Shown here: positions 1-8,632 of the stretch, piece by piece | How the letters are laid out: every line of letters begins with the position of its first letter | Position numbering within the stretch: position 1 is the stretch's first letter | Assembly (NCBI GenBank): GCA_039725955.1 | Contig: CP091034.1 | Location: forward strand, 3,286,001 to 3,350,000 | DNA length: 64,000 nt | Direction of reading: 5' to 3' | DNA from: Sinorhizobium sp. B11 | GTDB lineage: Bacteria; Pseudomonadota; Alphaproteobacteria; Rhizobiales; Rhizobiaceae | Notes under the pieces: model-generated | The model's input: the letters and a program-made list of their open reading frames with translations, nothing else | What the model was told of the DNA's origin: nothing | The model's database searches: none | Made by a program: the position numbers and the translations under genes

Positions 1-2
1 TG

Positions 3-107
3 CTTGCAGACAGATTTATGCACGATGACGAAGCTCATCGGTGGATGTTCCGACTGCTTCTGCTCTGCGGCCTGCAAAAGCGCAATTGGAAGGCTGGAAA
101 GAACTAA
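3..107 (+). CDS. possible 3' end of a gene entering from the left edge
   Basis: An open frame runs in from the window edge and stops with TAA at 105-107. It encodes about 34 residues, rich in Leu, Arg and Lys. It could be the tail of a gene lying to the left, or chance. I do not recognise it. The rest of 108-260, up to the putA stop codon, shows no supported gene. Confidence 0.2.
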   Translation, partial: LADRFMHDDEAHRWMFRLLLLCGLQKRNWKAGKN

Positions 108-260
108 AGCAAGTATTATTCGAGAAAACAGATATTTTACGGAAAGGAAAATTGCAAAGCGCACGAGTAGATTGCCTCAGTTGCATCCGATCATACGCTT
201 AGCAATTGATTTGAACGGCAGCAAGCGGGGTTCCCACAGACTTGCTGCCATTTCATTACT

Positions 261-3200
261 TCATTCGCCCATCGCGATCAGGCTAGCATTGCCCCCAGCC
301 GCGGCGGTGTTTACCGAGATCACCTGTTCCAGCGCAAAACGCTGCAGATAGGCCGGACCGCCAGCCTTGAAGCCGGTGCCGGAAAGGCTAGAGCCACCAA
401 ACGGCTGGGTGCCGACAACGGCACCGATCATGTTGCGGTTGACATAGATATTGCCGGTATCGAGCGCATCGGTGACGGTGCGGATCGTCGATTCGATACG
501 GCTGTGGATGCCGAGCGTCAGGCCGTAGCCGGAAGCCTGGATCTCCTGCAACACTTTCGGCAATTCCTTCGCCTTCCATCTGACGATGTGCAGAACCGGA
601 CCGAAGACCTCCTTGGTCAGCGCGGCAGCCTTGTCGAGCTCGACGATATGCGGCGCAAAGAAGCTGCCGCCGGCAGGCGCCTTGCCGGCAAAACGCACCT
701 TCTGCGTCTTCTGCATGTCGGCGATATGGGCCTCCAGCATAGCCTTCTGCTTGTCGTCGATGATCGGGCCGACATCGGTGGTTTCGAGTGCGGGGTCACC
801 GAGCTGCAGTTCGCGCGCCGCGCCTTCGATCATCTGCGTCATGTGCTCTGCCACATCCTCCTGCAGGAAGAGCAGGCGCAGTGCCGAGCAGCGCTGACCG
901 GCAGAACGGAAGGCCGAGAGGACCACGTCGTCAGCCACCTGCTCACCGAGAGCCGTCGCATCGACCACCATCGCATTGAGCCCACCGGTTTCGGCAATCA
1001 GCGGCACGATCGGCCCATCCTTGGCGGCGAGCGCACGGTTGATCGCCCAGGCCGTCTTCGTCGACCCGGTGAAAGCCACACCGGCAAGGGCTGCATGTGC
1101 CGTGATCGCAGCACCGACATCGGGACCGCCGGGCACAAAAAGCAGCGCATCTTCCGGCACGCCGGCCTTGTGGAACAGCTTGACCGCCTCATAGGCAATG
1201 AGAGGGGTCTGCGGCGCCGGCTTTGCGAGCACGGCATTGCCGGACACGAGGGCTGCCGAAACCTGCCCGAGGAAGATCGCCAGAGGGAAGTTCCAGGGCG
1301 AGATGCAGGCAAAGACGCCACGCCCGCGCCAGAGGTAGCGATTGTCCTCACCGGTCGGCCCCGGCATCTTCGTGACAGTGCCAAACAGCCGGCGTGCCTC
1401 ATCGGCATAGTAGCGGCAGAAATCCACGGCTTCGCGTACTTCGGCCACACCGTCATCGAGCGTCTTGCCGGCCTCAGCTGCCAGAAGCACCAGCAGCCTG
1501 TCGCGGTTTTCCTCTATGAGGTCGGCCATGCGCTCCAGTGCCGATGCACGTTCCTCGACGGAGCGCCGCGACCATGTCTTGAAACCCTTGGCCGCAATCG
1601 CAAAAGCCTTGTCGATATCGGCTGCGGTGGCATTGCGCACCGAACCGACGGTCTTCGAATGATTGGAGGGCGAAACCACGGAAACGTCGGAACCGCTGGC
1701 CGCGACGCCGGGGATCAGCGGCGTCGCGGAAATGGCAGCAATGCCCTTGCCGATATTGCCCATCAGCCTCTCGAGCGTCGCACGATGGCCGAATTCCAGC
1801 CCCGCACTGTTCTTGCGCTTGCCATAGAGCTGCAATGGCAAGGGAATCTTGCTGTTGCGCGCGCTGGCCCCGACATCGAATTCGAGCTTGTCGACCGGAC
1901 GCTCCAGCAGCGCCTTGATCGGCACGTTCTTGTCGCCGGCCATGGCGACGAAGGAAGAGTTGGCGCCATTTTCGAGCAGACGTCGGACGAGATAGGCGAG
2001 CAGGTCGCGATAACCGCCGACCGGCGCATAGATGCGGCAGGCGATGCGGTCGTTGGTATCAAGCAGATGATTGTAGAGGCTCTCGCCCATGCCATGCAGG
2101 CGCTGGAACTCGAAGCCGGAGCGATCATTGCCCGCAAGCTCGAGAATGGTGGAAACCGTCAGCGCGTTATGCGTGGCAAATTGCGGAAAGATGCGCGCCC
2201 GTTTGGCAAGCATGTGCTGCGCACAGGCAAGGTAGGAAAGGTCCGTCGCCTGCTTGCGTGTCCAGACCGGATAATCATCAAGCCCGCGCTCCTGGGCGCG
2301 CTTCACCTCGGTATCCCAGTAGGCGCCCTTGACGAGACGCACCATCATGCGGCGCCCGAGCTTTGCGCAGAGTTCGTCGATATAGTCAATCACGGCAACT
2401 GCACGCTTCTGATAGGCTTGGATAGCCAGGCCGAAACCATCCCAGCCGGCGAGCGACGGATCGGAAAAGACCGCGGCGATCACGTCCAGCGAAAGCTCGA
2501 GCCGGTCGGCCTCTTCGGCGTCGATGGTGAAATTGAGCTGATGTGCCTTCGCCATCTGCGCGAGCTTCAGGAGATCAGGCACCAGCTCCTTCATCACCCG
2601 GTCGCGATGCGTGGCTAGGTAACGTGGATGCAGCGCCGAAAGCTTGACGGAAATACCCATGCGGTCGGGCAGTTCCTTGCCCTTGCCGTTCTTCGCCATC
2701 CAGCCGCCGATCGCCTCGATCGCCATCGCATAGGATTGCCAGTAACGCTTGGCGTCTTCGGCGGTGCGGGCACCCTCGCCCAGCATGTCGAAGGAATGGC
2801 GATAGCCCTTTTCCTCACTCTTGGCAGCGCGGTTCAGCGCGTCCTTGATCGTCTCGCCGAGCACGAAATGATGACCGAGGAAACGCATGGCCTGCTTGGT
2901 GGCGTTGCGGACGGTCGGCAGGCCCATGCGTTTGACAAGACCCCGCACCACACCTTCAGGCGTTTCGCCGGGCCTGATGATGCGGGCCGAAAGGCCAAGT
3001 GCCCAGGCCGAAGCGGAAACGAACCAGCTGTCGGCCTTGCCTTCATGCTCGCTCCAGCCGCCTTCCTTCAGCTTGTCCTCGATCAGCTTGTCCTGCGTCA
3101 GCGCATCGGGTACGCGCAGCAGCGCTTCGGCAAGCACCATCAGCGCCAGGCCCTCCTTGGTGGAGAGCCCGTATTCCCTGAGGAAGTCCTCAACGCCGCC

Positions 3201-3377
3201 GATCGATCCGGAATTGCTGCGGATCGCCTCGATCATGCCGCCGGCGCGCTTGTCGATCGCCCCGTCCTGGGAGGCCGAAAAGCGCAGGCCTTCAGCAAAA
3301 CCATGCAGCAGGCGGTCATCGTCACCGGCAAATGGAGCGTTGAACAGGGCAAAAGGCGTGGAAATCTGGGTCGGCAT
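261..3377 (-). CDS. putA: bifunctional proline dehydrogenase / L-glutamate gamma-semialdehyde dehydrogenase (PutA)
   Basis: PutA oxidises proline to glutamate in two steps: an FAD-dependent proline dehydrogenase makes P5C and an NAD-dependent aldehyde dehydrogenase makes glutamate. The 1038-residue protein has the proline dehydrogenase barrel in its first half (RLVKGAYWD segment). The aldehyde dehydrogenase half has the SPWNFPLAIF cofactor segment, FTGSTKTA and the catalytic Cys near residue 830 in AGQRCSALR. I chose the ATG at 3377 (MPTQ) because GGAGAA sits just upstream; a longer in-frame start exists at 3452. The protein lacks the N-terminal DNA-binding domain of E. coli PutA, so it should not repress itself. 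The divergent Lrp-type gene next to it is the likely regulator. Confidence 0.96.
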   Translation of the reverse strand: MPTQISTPFALFNAPFAGDDDRLLHGFAEGLRFSASQDGAIDKRAGGMIEAIRSNSGSIGGVEDFLREYGLSTKEGLALMVLAEALLRVPDALTQDKLIEDKLKEGGWSEHEGKADSWFVSASAWALGLSARIIRPGETPEGVVRGLVKRMGLPTVRNATKQAMRFLGHHFVLGETIKDALNRAAKSEEKGYRHSFDMLGEGARTAEDAKRYWQSYAMAIEAIGGWMAKNGKGKELPDRMGISVKLSALHPRYLATHRDRVMKELVPDLLKLAQMAKAHQLNFTIDAEEADRLELSLDVIAAVFSDPSLAGWDGFGLAIQAYQKRAVAVIDYIDELCAKLGRRMMVRLVKGAYWDTEVKRAQERGLDDYPVWTRKQATDLSYLACAQHMLAKRARIFPQFATHNALTVSTILELAGNDRSGFEFQRLHGMGESLYNHLLDTNDRIACRIYAPVGGYRDLLAYLVRRLLENGANSSFVAMAGDKNVPIKALLERPVDKLEFDVGASARNSKIPLPLQLYGKRKNSAGLEFGHRATLERLMGNIGKGIAAISATPLIPGVAASGSDVSVVSPSNHSKTVGSVRNATAADIDKAFAIAAKGFKTWSRRSVEERASALERMADLIEENRDRLLVLLAAEAGKTLDDGVAEVREAVDFCRYYADEARRLFGTVTKMPGPTGEDNRYLWRGRGVFACISPWNFPLAIFLGQVSAALVSGNAVLAKPAPQTPLIAYEAVKLFHKAGVPEDALLFVPGGPDVGAAITAHAALAGVAFTGSTKTAWAINRALAAKDGPIVPLIAETGGLNAMVVDATALGEQVADDVVLSAFRSAGQRCSALRLLFLQEDVAEHMTQMIEGAARELQLGDPALETTDVGPIIDDKQKAMLEAHIADMQKTQKVRFAGKAPAGGSFFAPHIVELDKAAALTKEVFGPVLHIVRWKAKELPKVLQEIQASGYGLTLGIHSRIESTIRTVTDALDTGNIYVNRNMIGAVVGTQPFGGSSLSGTGFKAGGPAYLQRFALEQVISVNTAAAGGNASLIAMGE

Positions 3378-3489
3378 GTAGTGTTCTCCGTGATTTCGGC
3401 AACATAGCTGTTCATTCGTGGTGTTTTTCACTAAACTGAGGCTGACCAACACGATCTTCGCCTACAGACCGCCTGAAAGGCCGCGAAAA

Positions 3490-3951
3490 ATGAAAGAACT
3501 CGACCGTCTTGACCGCAAGATTCTCCGCGCACTGCAGAAGGAAGGGCGGCTTTCCAACATAGAGCTCGCTGAACGCGTCAACCTGTCTCCAACGGCCACT
3601 GCCGAGCGCGTGAAGCGACTGAGCCGGGACGGTTATATCACGGGCTATATGGCAATCCTTTCACCGGAAAAACTCGGCCGCAGCCTCCTCGTCTTCGTAC
3701 AGGTTAAACTTGACCGCACCACGCCTGATGTTTTCGACGCATTTGCTGCGGCAGTAAAACGCAGCGACGACGTGATGGAATGTCATATGGTCGCGGGAGG
3801 CTTCGACTATCTTGTAAAGGCGCGCATGGCGGGGATGGATGCTTATCGCCAATTCCTCTCGGAAGTGATTCTTTCCCTCCCCGGCGTACGCGAGACACAC
3901 ACCTATGCGGTCATGGAGGAAGTGAAAGGGACAGCGCTTCTACCCGTATAG
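3490..3951 (+). CDS. putR: Lrp/AsnC family regulator, probable putA activator (PutR)
   Basis: This is a 153-residue Lrp/AsnC protein. An N-terminal helix-turn-helix (LDRKILRALQKEGRLSN, then AERVNLSPTATAERVKRL) is followed by a RAM/AsnC ligand-binding domain (ECHMVAGGFDYLVKARM). In alphaproteobacteria a gene of this kind divergent from putA usually encodes PutR, which senses proline and activates putA; the assignment here rests on that position. The start was placed at the ATG at 3490, where MKELDRLD gives the usual family N-terminus. An upstream in-frame ATG at 3418 would add 24 unlikely residues. The 112-bp gap to putA must hold both promoters. Confidence 0.88.
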   Translation: MKELDRLDRKILRALQKEGRLSNIELAERVNLSPTATAERVKRLSRDGYITGYMAILSPEKLGRSLLVFVQVKLDRTTPDVFDAFAAAVKRSDDVMECHMVAGGFDYLVKARMAGMDAYRQFLSEVILSLPGVRETHTYAVMEEVKGTALLPV

Positions 3952-3978
3952 GCGGTAAATCAACTTAGGCGCGTTTTT

Positions 3979-4014
3979 CACTGGTTAATTTTTCAGAAAA
4001 TGAATTAATCAGTG
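3979..4014. promoter_or_regulatory. 12-bp inverted repeat between putR and luxR-type gene
   Basis: CACTGGTTAATT (3979-3990) and AATTAATCAGTG (4003-4014) are inverted copies matching at 11 of 12 positions around a 12-nt spacer. They lie 82 bp before the LuxR-type gene and 28 bp after putR. The arms are AT-rich and no T-run follows, so an operator is more likely than a terminator. Confidence 0.4.
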
Positions 4015-4095
4015 TGTGCTAAGTCAATTAGGGCTAGCATGCCCGCGTATTTACGTATTTGATAGCGGTAACATGGGGACCTGCGGGGGCACATA

Positions 4096-4821
4096 ATGTC
4101 TTACATGACTACCTCTGAAAGGCAGTCATTGCTATCGAGCGAATTGGCAGTGGCCCGCACACGCGGCCTGTTCGGGCAAGCGCTTGGAAGGGTGGCAGCC
4201 GCATTCGGTTTTGAGCATATCACTCTGCTGAACGCCCCGGCGAAAGAAGATTTGCTGCTCAAACCGCTGATCATCGAGAGCTCGCTCCCGGTTTCCTACA
4301 TCAGGGATTTCGACCGCGGGCATATGCTGCGGGCATGTCCCTTCGCCGCGCGCATGAGAGAATCGGCGGTGCCGCAGGTCTGGCATCTCAACGATCCCGC
4401 CCATGCCCAGTCTTTCCCGGCCGGCATCAGGAATTTGATGCTGCAGCATGGCATGACCGCCGGTATCGCGATGCCCGTCAACTCTGGGGATGGACAGCGC
4501 CTCGTCTTCTGGTTCGGTGGCGAACGCGCATCCCTCGGACAGAGCGAGATCAATGAACTCGCGATGATTATTCTCTACGCCCTCGACACCTACAATACGG
4601 TCAAGCGCAATGAGGAGAGTTCCCACAACGCGCTCTCGGCACGCGAGCTCGAGGTCGTGCGATGGACCGCGCAAGGCAAGACCTCGATCGAGATCGGCCA
4701 GATCCTGGCGCTCTCGGATCACACGGTAAATGCCTATATGACCAACGCAATTAAAAAACTCGATTGCGTCAACCGCACTCAGTTGGTAGCAAAAGCCATC
4801 CGATTGAAGCTGATCAACTGA
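4096..4821 (+). CDS. LuxR-type solo regulator with autoinducer-binding-like domain
   Basis: This 241-residue protein has an N-terminal domain resembling the acyl-homoserine-lactone-binding domain of LuxR proteins. A C-terminal LuxR helix-turn-helix starts near residue 178 (LSARELEVVRWTAQGKTSIEIG, then SDHTVNAYM and IKKLDCVNRTQLVAKAI). No luxI-type synthase gene lies in the window. In the ligand pocket the Trp of the VPQVWH segment and the Pro of RACPF are kept, but the usual Asp before that Pro is replaced by Cys, so classical acyl-HSL binding is doubtful. GGGGG lies upstream of the chosen ATG; a second ATG is at 4105. A PAS protein gene follows 45 bp downstream and is probably co-transcribed. 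Confidence 0.85.
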   Translation: MSYMTTSERQSLLSSELAVARTRGLFGQALGRVAAAFGFEHITLLNAPAKEDLLLKPLIIESSLPVSYIRDFDRGHMLRACPFAARMRESAVPQVWHLNDPAHAQSFPAGIRNLMLQHGMTAGIAMPVNSGDGQRLVFWFGGERASLGQSEINELAMIILYALDTYNTVKRNEESSHNALSARELEVVRWTAQGKTSIEIGQILALSDHTVNAYMTNAIKKLDCVNRTQLVAKAIRLKLIN

Positions 4822-4866
4822 GGAATCAGAAGAGAATCAGCGCGTCATCCCAATCAGGGGGAAACC

Positions 4867-5328
4867 GTGCCTCTTCGTTTCGAACAGCCGGCCGTCGAAC
4901 ATCGGCTGCAATCGCGTGCCCACATTGGTGTCACAGATGCCGAAGCGCTCACCATGTTCGCGGCCTACCGCCTCTTCGGCTTCTGGCGGATGAACATCGA
5001 GACCGGACATTTCTTCGCCAGCGAAGACGTACATGAGATTTTCGATCTTCCCTACAGCGAAGGTCCGGTCAACCTGACCGAACTCATGTCGCGCATCCAT
5101 CCGGAAGACCGGCTGCTGATCGCCGAAACCTTCGAGCAGGCGAGCCTTCACCGTGTCGGCTTCCACTATGTCTATCGCGTCGACAACGGGCTCGGCGGCT
5201 ACAAGATGGTGCGCTCCGTCGGGCAGTTCCGCGACGATGCCAGCGGCGGCGGCATCGTCGGCATCACCTATGAATTCGTCGAGAAGCTGCGCATCCTCGG
5301 CTTCGAAGACAACGGCGATTCTGCCTAG
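4867..5328 (+). CDS. stand-alone PAS-domain protein
   Basis: This 153-residue protein consists almost entirely of one PAS fold, roughly residues 35-140. It contains the SRIHPEDR segment typical of the PAS_3 class and an aromatic-rich start (FGFWRMNIETGHFF). There is no kinase, GGDEF or DNA-binding output domain. The start is a GTG at 4867 preceded by AGGGGGA. It follows the LuxR-type gene closely in the same direction, so it may feed a signal to that regulator or act as a free sensor partner. A second stand-alone PAS protein lies at 39603-40133. Which ligand it senses cannot be told from the sequence. Confidence 0.8.
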   Translation: MPLRFEQPAVEHRLQSRAHIGVTDAEALTMFAAYRLFGFWRMNIETGHFFASEDVHEIFDLPYSEGPVNLTELMSRIHPEDRLLIAETFEQASLHRVGFHYVYRVDNGLGGYKMVRSVGQFRDDASGGGIVGITYEFVEKLRILGFEDNGDSA

Positions 5329-5379
5329 CGGCTAAGAAGCCAGGGCATCTGCCGTGCGTCCGAATGGACGTTCCGCGCT

Positions 5380-6501
5380 CTAGCGGTCCAAAACCGAGCG
5401 AATTTCAACGAGATTCGAACGCACCCTCAATATATAGAAGCCCATCGTGGCGAGGTGGCTCGGCATGATCCAGCCGTCTTCACGTCCGTTGGAAATGATG
5501 GCCGGCTGGATGCGAAGTGCTGCCTGGAACTGGCGTGTCGTACCCGACCAGATGGCGCCGAGATTTCGCTCCGACACAACCTGAGAGAAGTCCGCCTGTG
5601 CGGCCGACAAAATCGCGTAATAAGCGTAGAGCTGACCATATGCGAACCAGAATCGGTCGTCAGCACGCGTGTCGAACCAGCCGCGATCGTGATTTTCCGA
5701 GCGTTCGGCCAGCATGTCGGATGTGCTGCCGAGATCGTTGGCGATACGGTCGATGAACTGGATGAGGTTGTCGGCGCGACCGTCGAAAACGGCATTGCAG
5801 CCAGCCAGATCCGTATTGAACTTCCGCAGGCTATCGATCGCGGTGCGATAATAGGCCGGCGTCGGTGTCTTCGGTCCGAACGGGTTCAGGCCGAAATACC
5901 AGCTGTACTCATCGAACTGCAGATTGCCGCGCGCATTCTGCAGATCGCTATTTATGCCGGACGTACCGCGCACGCGCCCCAGCGTATCCACCAGTTCCAC
6001 GGACGTACGGCGAACGGCCTGATTGATGCCGCGCTGGAAGGATGCCTTGTTGTCGAGAAAGGGCGTGTGATCCCAATCGATGCCGAAGAAGCCCATCTTG
6101 TAGAGCACCATCGACGAAATCCAGGCATTCTGGTTGACGTTGAAATCCGTCAGATCGGCAGCGACATCGACGATTGCCGAACGCTGGCAGCTCTTGGCGG
6201 CAGTCCCGTCCGCCGCCGGAATTTCCTGCCCTGCCGGCACCTTTCGATCCGAAAGACGATATTGATCGACAAAGTTCGTGTTGAAATTCGACCAGACCTG
6301 CGTCTGCCAGATGAAATAGCCATAGAGGACGACGAGAAGCGCGAAAAAGCCGATTATCGGCAGCCGGATCGCCCAGGTCCGCCGCGCATACCATCCGTGC
6401 GCGGCCAGGAAGGGCCAGAAGGCCCAGGCGGCAAAAAGGCGAACCCAGCGGCCGATCGTCTGGCCGATCAGTCTGAAAAAACCGGCAATCCGGTCGAACA
6501 T
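5380..6501 (-). CDS. DUF2333 family membrane-anchored protein
   Basis: This 373-residue protein matches the pattern I know as DUF2333. A cytoplasmic N-terminus is followed by one strong membrane helix at about residues 48-68 (LPIIGFFALLVVLYGYFIW), then a large periplasmic region rich in Asn, Arg and Asp. No catalytic motif is visible, and the function of the family is unknown to me. The coiled-coil gene at 6648-7772 lies upstream on the same strand, 146 bp away, so the two may be co-transcribed. Confidence 0.8.
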   Translation of the reverse strand: MFDRIAGFFRLIGQTIGRWVRLFAAWAFWPFLAAHGWYARRTWAIRLPIIGFFALLVVLYGYFIWQTQVWSNFNTNFVDQYRLSDRKVPAGQEIPAADGTAAKSCQRSAIVDVAADLTDFNVNQNAWISSMVLYKMGFFGIDWDHTPFLDNKASFQRGINQAVRRTSVELVDTLGRVRGTSGINSDLQNARGNLQFDEYSWYFGLNPFGPKTPTPAYYRTAIDSLRKFNTDLAGCNAVFDGRADNLIQFIDRIANDLGSTSDMLAERSENHDRGWFDTRADDRFWFAYGQLYAYYAILSAAQADFSQVVSERNLGAIWSGTTRQFQAALRIQPAIISNGREDGWIMPSHLATMGFYILRVRSNLVEIRSVLDR

Positions 6502-6647
6502 CGTCGTCGTCTCCTGTCAGGCGGCGAAATGAGGGTATCCCTCCCCACCACATATGCGCTCGATCGCTCAAGTACAACAACAGACAAGGATATTTCGGCC
6601 AGTGGCACGCGATCTGTCAGGGACGGCAGCCTGCCCTCGCCGCCCTG

Positions 6648-7772
6648 TCAGGAACGCAGCGAACGCAGAAAGCCGAGGCCGAATACGGGGGATTTTCGTA
6701 CCACGTCGATCAACGGTGCATCCGAGGGTTCATCGGCATAGGCCGGAAATTTGCGGGCAAAGTCCTGGTCTGCGCGGCTCTTTCGCTGGACCAGATCCTG
6801 AGGCACCAGCATGCCCTTTTCGAAAAGCGCTATGGATGCGGCGATATTTGGGAAGAGCTCCGGCTTGATCCTTACTTTCATGCCCGGACGGTCGGTGTCG
6901 ACCTGTGCCTGGTAGATGACGAGCCGCTCCTCCGTATCGACCGATAGCTTGCGGATGAGCGCATTGCAGCCGGCGATACGGCCGTTCAACCTGTCGACGA
7001 AGGTCTGGAACATGCCGATGAAGCGTTCGCGCCGCTGGCTTTCGTCGCGCATCGCATGTTCCTCGACGGAAATGCGCTCTGCCTCCGCTTTCAGCGCGAG
7101 GCGCTCCGCCTCCATCTGCTCCCAATGCGCCTTGTTGCCGTAGACGCCGATGCGACCCTGTGCGTTCAATGCCTTGGCGTTGAGCTCCTTCATCCGCATT
7201 CGCGCAATATCAATCTCGTCGACGAGTCGTCGCCGGTGCTCGACAATGTCGACGAGGCTCAGTTCGGCGCTCTTGTGACGCTCGACAAGCGATTGCCTCT
7301 GGTCCTTGAGCAGCGTTGCCAACAGATCGGATTTCGCCAGGAGATCGAGCAGTTGTTCCACCACCGGTGCCTCGCGCACCCGCGCGCTGTGCATACGCCA
7401 CATGCGCTGTCGCGAAAACCAGCCGGCCATCTTTTCGCGCCGCGTCAATCCGCGAAAACTGTCGAGGTCCGCAGAGACCTTGGCGGTGAACTGGTCGAGC
7501 GAGAAGACGAGTTCCGCAAGCAGCACATCAAGCGTGGAACTGTCGGTTAAGAAGGCCTGGAATCGCGCATTCTGCTCCAGGAAAAGCTCATCGGATGAGC
7601 GCTGCCCGTCACCATCGAAGCCGGCGATGCAAGCGGCACAATAGTCCGCCTCCCCGCCCATGGCCTCGGCAAGGTCTCGGGCGGCATCATACTGGCTGTC
7701 GAAGGGCGGGCTCTTGCGCACCGGGCACTCCAGGGAATCTGCAGATTGCAGATTAGTCATTTGCATCGCCAA
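6648..7772 (-). CDS. conserved hypothetical coiled-coil protein, weakly TelA-like
   Basis: This is a 374-residue hydrophilic protein without signal peptide or membrane helix. A CxxC motif (YCAACIAG) lies near residue 45. The centre, about residues 150-260, is charged and helical and probably forms a coiled coil. The order of helices (LLATLLKDQRQSL, then HRRRLVDEIDIARMRM) resembles the toxic-anion-resistance TelA family in style, but I cannot confirm homology. It is encoded upstream of the DUF2333 gene on the same strand. I do not know its function. The start at 7772 is not firm; another ATG lies two codons in. Confidence 0.6.
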   Translation of the reverse strand: MAMQMTNLQSADSLECPVRKSPPFDSQYDAARDLAEAMGGEADYCAACIAGFDGDGQRSSDELFLEQNARFQAFLTDSSTLDVLLAELVFSLDQFTAKVSADLDSFRGLTRREKMAGWFSRQRMWRMHSARVREAPVVEQLLDLLAKSDLLATLLKDQRQSLVERHKSAELSLVDIVEHRRRLVDEIDIARMRMKELNAKALNAQGRIGVYGNKAHWEQMEAERLALKAEAERISVEEHAMRDESQRRERFIGMFQTFVDRLNGRIAGCNALIRKLSVDTEERLVIYQAQVDTDRPGMKVRIKPELFPNIAASIALFEKGMLVPQDLVQRKSRADQDFARKFPAYADEPSDAPLIDVVRKSPVFGLGFLRSLRS

Positions 7773-7793
7773 AGAAAACAGGCCTTTGCCTGC

Positions 7794-8396
7794 TCAGACC
7801 GGCTCGGCAATCCATTCGCCATTCATCGCGTCGTCCCAATGGCGGCGGCACAGCGAAACATATTTCTCGTTCCCCCCGACATCGATCTGTGCGCCTTCGT
7901 GCAGCACCTTGCCCTCCGCATCGAGCCGCACCACCATGGTGGCCTTGCGCCCGCAATGGCAAATGGTTCGCACCTCCCGCATCTCGTCGGCAATTGCCAG
8001 GAGTTCCTGAGAGGCCGGGAAGAGCTTGCCCTGGAAATCCGTTCTCAGGCCGTAGACCATGACGGGTATGCCAAGCCTGTCGACCACGCGGGCAAGCTGC
8101 CAGATGTGATCGCGGGTCATGAAATGCGCCTCGTCGACGAAGACGCAGGAGATCGCCTGCCCTTCACTGCTGAGTTTGCGCACCAGCGCATAGAGATCGC
8201 TGTCACCTTCGAAGGGGATTGCCTCTGCCTCGAGCCCGATGCGCGAACCGATGACACCCCGCCCGACCCGATCGTCGAAGGCCGCGATCAGGAGAACCGT
8301 GCGCATGCCGCGCTCGTGGTAATTGTAGGAGGCCTGCAGCAGCATGGTCGACTTGCCGGCATTCATCGTCGAGTAGTTGAAATAGAGCTTTGCCAT
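7794..8396 (-). CDS. tdk: thymidine kinase
   Basis: Tdk phosphorylates thymidine with ATP in the nucleotide salvage pathway. The 200-residue protein carries the P-loop STMNAGKST at residues 9-17, the DEAHF Walker B-like segment, and zinc-binding cysteines (CHCGRK and LCRRHW), which are typical of class II thymidine kinases. The ATG at 8396 is preceded by AAGGAG at good spacing. An in-frame ATG 14 codons earlier is less likely. The length fits the family. It is transcribed divergently from choX. Confidence 0.95.
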   Translation of the reverse strand: MAKLYFNYSTMNAGKSTMLLQASYNYHERGMRTVLLIAAFDDRVGRGVIGSRIGLEAEAIPFEGDSDLYALVRKLSSEGQAISCVFVDEAHFMTRDHIWQLARVVDRLGIPVMVYGLRTDFQGKLFPASQELLAIADEMREVRTICHCGRKATMVVRLDAEGKVLHEGAQIDVGGNEKYVSLCRRHWDDAMNGEWIAEPV

Positions 8397-8632
8397 CGAA
8401 TTCTCCTTATCTGGCTTCTTGGAAGCTGGAGAACGCAAAGAAAAGCCCCAAGAAATCGATAATCACAGGAAATCCAGGCGGCGAAATCGCCAAAAGCCTT
8501 GAAATTCAAGCTTTCTCAAAAAACGCCGGAGCGTCGCAATCATATAGTCCGGAACGCCGCAAACGCGCCGAGATCGCTTGTAAAACTGGTCTATTGATGG
8601 TTGGCTTGGGAACGTAAGACTGGGAGTCTAAA

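Noticed and set aside
4..351. 115-codon plus-strand frame at the left edge
   Set aside because: Its 3' third overlaps the putA end and its composition is not protein-like.
504..2618. 704-codon plus-strand open frame opposite putA
   Set aside because: It lies antisense to a clear PutA gene and has Arg/His-rich composition with no motif. High third-position GC creates such long shadows.
5357..5370. CGTCC-GAAT-GGACG hairpin between the PAS and DUF2333 genes
   Set aside because: The stem is only 5 bp and no T-run follows, too weak to call a terminator.
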